Part shown: positions 52,379 to 56,603 of the stretch, piece after piece
Layout of the letters: the number at the start of each line of letters is the position of its first letter
Numbering within the stretch: position 1 is the first letter of the stretch
From: Bacteroidota bacterium
GTDB taxonomy: Bacteria; Bacteroidota; Bacteroidia; JABDFU01
Length of the DNA: 56,603 nt
NCBI GenBank assembly: GCA_013286805.1
Contig: JABDEY010000005.1
Coordinates: forward strand, 1-56,603
Direction: 5' to 3'
Program-made: the position numbers and the translations under genes
Notes under the pieces: generated by a model
Told to the model about the DNA's origin: nothing
What the model saw: the letters and a program-made list of their open reading frames with translations, nothing else
Databases searched by the model: none

Positions 52379-54562
52379 TTATTTTAATTCCTGTGAAATA
52401 TCAACCTTCCACAATCCCCTGCCATAGGTTGCAGCATATAAGGTTTTCTCGTGATAATTGAGCTTAAGTTCCTGCACCACGACATTGGGAAGACCCATGG
52501 CAAATGTTTTCCATTCCTTCATACCGGCATTTCGGTAATACACACCTGTTTCAGTTCCAACGAAAAGTAAATCATTTGTGCCTTTCACATATACAAAACT
52601 ATAAACAGGTACCTCTGGTAAGCCCTGGGCGAATGGTTTCCAGTTTTGGCCTCCATGGGCGGAGTACATGATTTTGTGGATAACTGAAGTAAGCGTATCA
52701 TCCAACTTTTCATCAAACATAGAACCTCCTGTAAAAGCGGCCCAGACTCGTTCCGGATCTTCCGGTGCAGATACAGATTTTACATAGTTGAAATACGTTA
52801 AATTTTTGAACGGGCTTATTTCTGTCCAGCAGTCTGATTTACATTCGGTTCCTTCTCCCCCCACCGTAGTTTTGAAGAGCCGGCCCGAGACAAATCCTGC
52901 GTATATATAGTTGTTGTAATGTGGGTTGACAGAGATGTCTGTCAGTACGGAATAAAGCCCCATATTGGGGAAATTGGTCAGGCGTTCCCATTTCAGTTCA
53001 TTGCCGGATTTATTTATGAAAGTTGCTTTAAACAATTGTGTAAATCCAAAATAATATACATTGCTGAGAACAGGATCCTCTGTCACCGGGCCATTATTTG
53101 CTGCGTTAATGGTCTTATCGGGAGGCAAGCTGAGCTGGGAGAAAGAATTTCCTCCATCCAGCGAATGCATATTGGGTCCATAGGTAGAAGTAGTGCCGAG
53201 ATTTACTGTGGCGGATAGAATATTCTTTTCATTGCTGTAATCTATAATTCCTTCCCGGCCATCCCCGCCCAGGATATTTTTCCATTGTTTAGCTTCCGGC
53301 AGGGAGGCATCATATAAATTTGCTCCTGCATCCTGGTTACCTGTTATAGCAAAACCATTTTTAGTTTCGGAGGTACCGACGGCATTCATCGTGGCAATAT
53401 TGAGTCCAGTACTTGCATCTTTATTTGTTGCAGCATTCCACAATCCTCCGTCGTGTGCCACGAACACTTCATTCGTAAGTGGTGCAAACCGAATGCAGTG
53501 AATATCTGCATGACTGATTTGCAAGCTTTTCCATTGTTGTATTTGAGGATATTGATTGAAAGCCGAATCGGTAAGATGAATGCTTTTGTAAAATTCCCGG
53601 TTCTTCCCGATATAAATTTCCCCGGGATCTGCAGGAGAAACAGCTATAGAGGTTTTATCCATGTTATCGTTGGGATACGGCATATTCTTTGCTTTCCAGG
53701 TTTTGCCAGCGTCCATGGAAACATATAGTTTATTTGTTCTCAGCTGATCCTTGTTGCAGGTCAAGGCATATAAAATATCAGGATAGCTAGGCGAAACCGC
53801 AATATTAATGCACACATTTTCCTTGCTTTTCAACACTCCCCCGTCCTGTGCAAGGACGCTCCATGTTCTGCCTCCATTAACAGAGCGCATGATTGCAATA
53901 TCTTCCGCAAAAGTACTTCGTGTGCCCGCAGCGTAAATGATCCTTGAATTTCCTGAATTGAGCTCCAGACCGTGGTAATTGCCTTCCAGCAGCAGTTTCC
54001 ATCTTTTGCCGGAATTCGTTGTTTTAAATATACCTTTTGAAGTAGCAGCATAAATTGTCTTGCAATGAGAAGGGTCTATCCGTAAACGCGCAATGCAATT
54101 GGGTACTTTGGGGTCAAGGTTGATTCCAGAAGAAGCATTTAACCAGGTTTTACCGCCATCCGGAGAGCGATAGATCGCCAATGCTTGAACGAACTTACGT
54201 GGATATCCGCTTCCGGTTGCAATAAAAATTTCTCTGGAATCGCTCCAATTAATTGCAATATCACTAACCCCGATAAAAGGCAGATGATCAGTATTGCAAT
54301 CTGCATTGCTCCAGTTCATACCCCCGTCAGTACTTTTCCATAAACCACCGGTAGGGGAGCCCACATACATGATTTTATTTGTCGTACCATCGTAATGAGG
54401 GTCGAAAGCTATGCATTCTAAGCGGCCTATTCCAAGGCCTGGGTCATGAAAAGGTCCAAGGGGCTGCCAGGTTATTTGCGCGGCTGATGAGAGCCCCCAA
54501 ATCAGGATGCTGGAGGTCAGCAGGCAATGGATGTAGTTCTTATATTTCTGTACAAAATTCAA
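52379..54562 (-). CDS. Exported Asp-box (BNR/Vps10-like) propeller protein
   Basis: 727 residues. Signal peptide (HCLLTSSILIWGLSSAA, then Q), then at least six Asp-boxes of the S/T-x-D/N-x-G-x-x-W type: STDGGMNW, SPDGGKTW, TTNSGKRW, SVNGGRTW, SMDAGKTW, SLDGGNSF. The rest follows Vps10/sortilin-like propellers, closing with LYAATYGRGLWKVDIS. In Bacteroidota such propellers usually continue into a T9SS type A CTD, but here the protein stops right after the last blade, so the export route or retention is unclear. Six bases separate it from the upstream membrane protein gene on the same strand. Confidence 0.75.
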   Translation of the reverse strand: MNFVQKYKNYIHCLLTSSILIWGLSSAAQITWQPLGPFHDPGLGIGRLECIAFDPHYDGTTNKIMYVGSPTGGLWKSTDGGMNWSNADCNTDHLPFIGVSDIAINWSDSREIFIATGSGYPRKFVQALAIYRSPDGGKTWLNASSGINLDPKVPNCIARLRIDPSHCKTIYAATSKGIFKTTNSGKRWKLLLEGNYHGLELNSGNSRIIYAAGTRSTFAEDIAIMRSVNGGRTWSVLAQDGGVLKSKENVCINIAVSPSYPDILYALTCNKDQLRTNKLYVSMDAGKTWKAKNMPYPNDNMDKTSIAVSPADPGEIYIGKNREFYKSIHLTDSAFNQYPQIQQWKSLQISHADIHCIRFAPLTNEVFVAHDGGLWNAATNKDASTGLNIATMNAVGTSETKNGFAITGNQDAGANLYDASLPEAKQWKNILGGDGREGIIDYSNEKNILSATVNLGTTSTYGPNMHSLDGGNSFSQLSLPPDKTINAANNGPVTEDPVLSNVYYFGFTQLFKATFINKSGNELKWERLTNFPNMGLYSVLTDISVNPHYNNYIYAGFVSGRLFKTTVGGEGTECKSDCWTEISPFKNLTYFNYVKSVSAPEDPERVWAAFTGGSMFDEKLDDTLTSVIHKIMYSAHGGQNWKPFAQGLPEVPVYSFVYVKGTNDLLFVGTETGVYYRNAGMKEWKTFAMGLPNVVVQELKLNYHEKTLYAATYGRGLWKVDISQELK

Positions 54563-54568
54563 GAGGAA

Positions 54569-56233
54569 TCAGGGTTTCAATTGGTAAATGCGGATATTGG
54601 AAGTACTGATATCATAAGGAGTCCTGTCCTGATTCCATAAATAACAAACCAGATACTCGGAACCGGCAGGCAGGTTGTGAAAAGTTAATCCATTCAACAG
54701 GTTATTTGGATCCCCCTTCCAGCTTGTTTTTAACCAATCGAGGGGAAGTCTTTCATATAACAGACTTTTACCTTTCAAGTCCTTAACACTCATAACAAGC
54801 CAGGTTCTGAAATGCTTTTGCGTACAACGAAGGCTAAACCCTGCTTCAACATAAAGACTGGCAGTAACAAGCGAGTCAACCCTTCCTTTGAATAAATCAA
54901 AATATTCACCAGCCGTACTTGAGCTGCCTGCCTGTTTTTCAAGCAGCAATTGCTTTTTTAGGAAAGGTTTTCTTTTCATCAGGGACAATCCGGAGGATAC
55001 ATCATAATCCAGTTTCTCATAATACCTGAGACCTTCACCAAGGTCCCCTGCAACTACAACCTGAAAATCTGATTCCGCCTGGGGGTAACTGTTACAGTCC
55101 AGAAGCGACCCAATTCCTCCATGCCTGAAGTTCTGATAGTCCCAGGCCAGTTCACGCATGCGATAACCTCCCACAGTGGCCGGGCATTTTCCTTGTTGGG
55201 CAAAAGCAGAAACCTGTTTGTAAAAACGATGAGGGATATTCTCAGTACTGTAAAAGGAAGCATGCGATAAATTAGCACTGCAGAGGAAATGTACTGGGAA
55301 AGCCAGCAAGGGTAAAGCACTTAATTGAAGATAGGTACCGGTTTCCTTTCCTTTTAGCAGTTCGTCGCTGATAAAACAAAAACTTCCGATAAATAATGGA
55401 AGAAAATATAGCCCGACCCTGTCCTCCGGAAAATTTACCTGAAAAAACTTATTCAATAAAAGACAGGCCGCTGCATTTCCAAACAAAAAAAATGTAATGA
55501 CCAGCCCCGGATTAAATATCAGTCCTTTATAAGTCAGGTAGCCCTTATAAGCAAGGTAAACGCTTCCGCAGATTAAAAAAAGCAAAGAAACGTCAAAAAA
55601 TAATTCCGCAAAACCTCCATTTAATCCCAACAAGGCTTTCAGCAGGGATCGTATAGTTACCCGCCAGAACCCTTCTCCGGAGCCATAGTAGAGCGATCCC
55701 TTTGCCCGCATTTTAAATAATCGCAAGGCGCTTAAAATAATTCCTCCTGAGCAGAGTATAATTGCAAGTACAGCAAGCGCCGCTGATTTATACTGTAGTT
55801 TTGAAAAAAAGTGCAGTATCATCAACAAGGTTATCAAAATAGCAGAATTCAGCAGGGAGAGATTGGCAGATAGAGCCAATAAAATAAACAATACAGCCGG
55901 CAGGAAATATCCTTTTCGGTTTTCCTGAAAAGCCTTAAGCAGGTAATACAGACCGGCTGTAAGTAGTGCTATTGACATGCCATATCCCCGGGATAAGGCA
56001 AAAAATTCGATCAGGTTATGCGCAAATAATCCAGCCAATAAAAAAATCCATCGTATTAACCGGTTCGAAATAAATCCGGATAATTTAAACCAAAAAAAGA
56101 GGTAAACAGGAAAAAACAACAAGTTAGGAAGCCTCAGTGCAAATTCACCGGAACCAAAGAGGTAATAGGAAAAGCTGGTTAACGCCGAATTAAGAAAATG
56201 ATGATTGGCATCAAAGCCTCCGGCTTCAGGCAT
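54569..56233 (-). CDS. GT-C-fold membrane glycosyltransferase, 5' end uncertain
   Basis: At least 554 residues from the ATG at 56231-56233. Membrane helices (LFFPVYLFFWFKLSG, WIFLLAGLFAHNLIEFF and others) and a soluble C-terminal ~170 residues (FSLRCTQKHFRTWLVMSVK, GSEYLVCYLWNQ) match the same GT39-like architecture as the gene at 48986-50959. The frame continues upstream of the ATG as IYVPFVHDEAATFFYYVHTG, which carries the conserved Asp-Glu of GT-C enzymes, so the true N-terminus must be further upstream. But no ATG, GTG or TTG precedes it before the in-frame TAG at 56357-56359. The 5' end therefore seems broken or uses an unusual start. It overlaps antisense an ORF that begins at 56246. 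Confidence 0.72.
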   Translation of the reverse strand: MPEAGGFDANHHFLNSALTSFSYYLFGSGEFALRLPNLLFFPVYLFFWFKLSGFISNRLIRWIFLLAGLFAHNLIEFFALSRGYGMSIALLTAGLYYLLKAFQENRKGYFLPAVLFILLALSANLSLLNSAILITLLMILHFFSKLQYKSAALAVLAIILCSGGIILSALRLFKMRAKGSLYYGSGEGFWRVTIRSLLKALLGLNGGFAELFFDVSLLFLICGSVYLAYKGYLTYKGLIFNPGLVITFFLFGNAAACLLLNKFFQVNFPEDRVGLYFLPLFIGSFCFISDELLKGKETGTYLQLSALPLLAFPVHFLCSANLSHASFYSTENIPHRFYKQVSAFAQQGKCPATVGGYRMRELAWDYQNFRHGGIGSLLDCNSYPQAESDFQVVVAGDLGEGLRYYEKLDYDVSSGLSLMKRKPFLKKQLLLEKQAGSSSTAGEYFDLFKGRVDSLVTASLYVEAGFSLRCTQKHFRTWLVMSVKDLKGKSLLYERLPLDWLKTSWKGDPNNLLNGLTFHNLPAGSEYLVCYLWNQDRTPYDISTSNIRIYQLKP

Positions 56234-56245
56234 ATATTTACCAGT

Positions 56246-56603
56246 ATGAACATAATAGAAAAAGGTAGCTGCTTCATCGTGGACGAAAGGAACATAGATC
56301 GCTCTAAATACAAGGAAGTTTTTACCGATACTGCTGCTAAAGAGTTTATCTGGGAACTACGAATTGACACTCTTAGGGCTAAAAATTTCCGCCACCTGCT
56401 GCGCGTATTGAAATTCGACACTGCATTGAAACTTAGCCCGGGGAATCCCTTCGGGCTGAATATCTCATTAGCTATAGCCCCGGGCAGGTTTTATGAATTA
56501 AGTATCCGACGGGAAGGCAATGCATCTGAAGGTGTCCTGGTGGCAAGTGCAAAAAATTCAGCTGTTTTTTATAAATCCAATAGTGTAATTTCAGGAAATG
56601 TCA
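56246..56603 (+). CDS. Unidentified ORF running off the right end (partial)
   Basis: The plus-strand frame is open from 56183 to the end of the window (about 140 codons). The first ATGs are at 56198, 56201 and 56246; I list the last. The visible part reads KGSCFIVDERNIDRSKYKEV, FTDTAAKEFIWELRIDTLRA, KNFRHLLRVLKFDTALKLSP, GLNISLAIAPGRFYELSIRR, VLVASAKNSAVFY: soluble, mixed charge, protein-like, with a beta-rich second half and no signal peptide or membrane segment. Codon choice in the second half is typical of coding sequence. It overlaps antisense the upstream extension of the GT39-like gene, so one of the two frames cannot be right as it stands; a joined pair of truncated genes would explain both. 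Confidence 0.45.
   Translation, partial: MNIIEKGSCFIVDERNIDRSKYKEVFTDTAAKEFIWELRIDTLRAKNFRHLLRVLKFDTALKLSPGNPFGLNISLAIAPGRFYELSIRREGNASEGVLVASAKNSAVFYKSNSVISGNV

Noticed and set aside
56179-56421. 80-codon minus-strand frame MSNFNTRSRWRKFLALRV...
   Set aside because: It is in a different frame from the conserved GT39-like sequence and antisense to the plausible plus-strand ORF; no domain.
1-56603. CRISPR arrays, tRNA/rRNA genes, prophage genes or complete insertion sequences
   Set aside because: I looked in all intergenic stretches and saw no regularly spaced repeats, no cloverleaf-like tRNA sequence, no phage structural genes and no transposase gene.

Overview
The window is a stretch of chromosome from a member of the Bacteroidota. 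Several proteins end in the type A C-terminal sorting domain of the type IX secretion system (T9SS). The T9SS protein PorZ is encoded next to recO. There is an IPExxxVDY-type small protein, a RimK/RimB-like operon, a CarboxypepD_reg/TonB-dependent receptor, and almost no Shine-Dalgarno sequences. Base composition is moderately AT-rich throughout and clearly more AT-rich in the 5.3-9.7 kb block. I cannot assign genus or family.
Layout. 1-4.8 kb: 3' end of RNase R, an Asp-box propeller protein and two secreted proteins. 5.3-9.7 kb: an AT-rich accessory island made of an ASCH protein and an XRE-ImmA/IrrE regulator, divergent from an operon of a PIN-GNAT-like-PUA-like fusion and a tail-anchored protein of unknown family. 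It looks like a toxin-antitoxin or defence-type module and ends at a hairpin-rich intergenic repeat. 10-14.8 kb: LytTR response regulator, PAS/HisKA_2 kinase, MORN-repeat protein and nadA. 15.2-19.9 kb: co-directional rpiB, M28 peptidase, LutB-like Fe-S protein, cupin, ybeY and a small secreted protein. 19.9-22.2 kb: AstE-like hydrolase, rimK and RimB-like protease, read on the minus strand. 22.3-38 kb: envelope and secretion genes (Omp85-type barrel, two T9SS cargo proteins including a phospholipase-D-fold protein, FAD oxidoreductase, a 2077-residue alpha-2-macroglobulin with a CxEQ thioester motif, TonB receptor, a further T9SS cargo). 38.2-43.6 kb: pyk, an MFS exporter, a methyltransferase gene flanked by three parS-type ParB sites, and a universal stress protein. 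43.7-49 kb: porZ, a T9SS subtilase and recO. 49-56.6 kb: membrane glycosyltransferase-type genes, an Asp-box protein and an ORF running off the end.
Most striking points: (i) three parS-like sites within 1.33 kb, which suggests an origin-proximal centromere region and which sit beside two inverted-repeat elements sharing the same closing sequence; (ii) the ASCH / XRE-ImmA / PIN-GNAT-PUA / membrane-protein island, where the first zinc-ligand His of ImmA is replaced by Tyr; (iii) an apparent in-frame loss of about 12 residues inside the RNB signature of RNase R; (iv) recO without a canonical start codon in front of its conserved N-terminus; (v) a head-to-head collision of two apparently 5'-truncated reading frames at the right edge. 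All functional statements come from reading motifs by eye; no database search was run.
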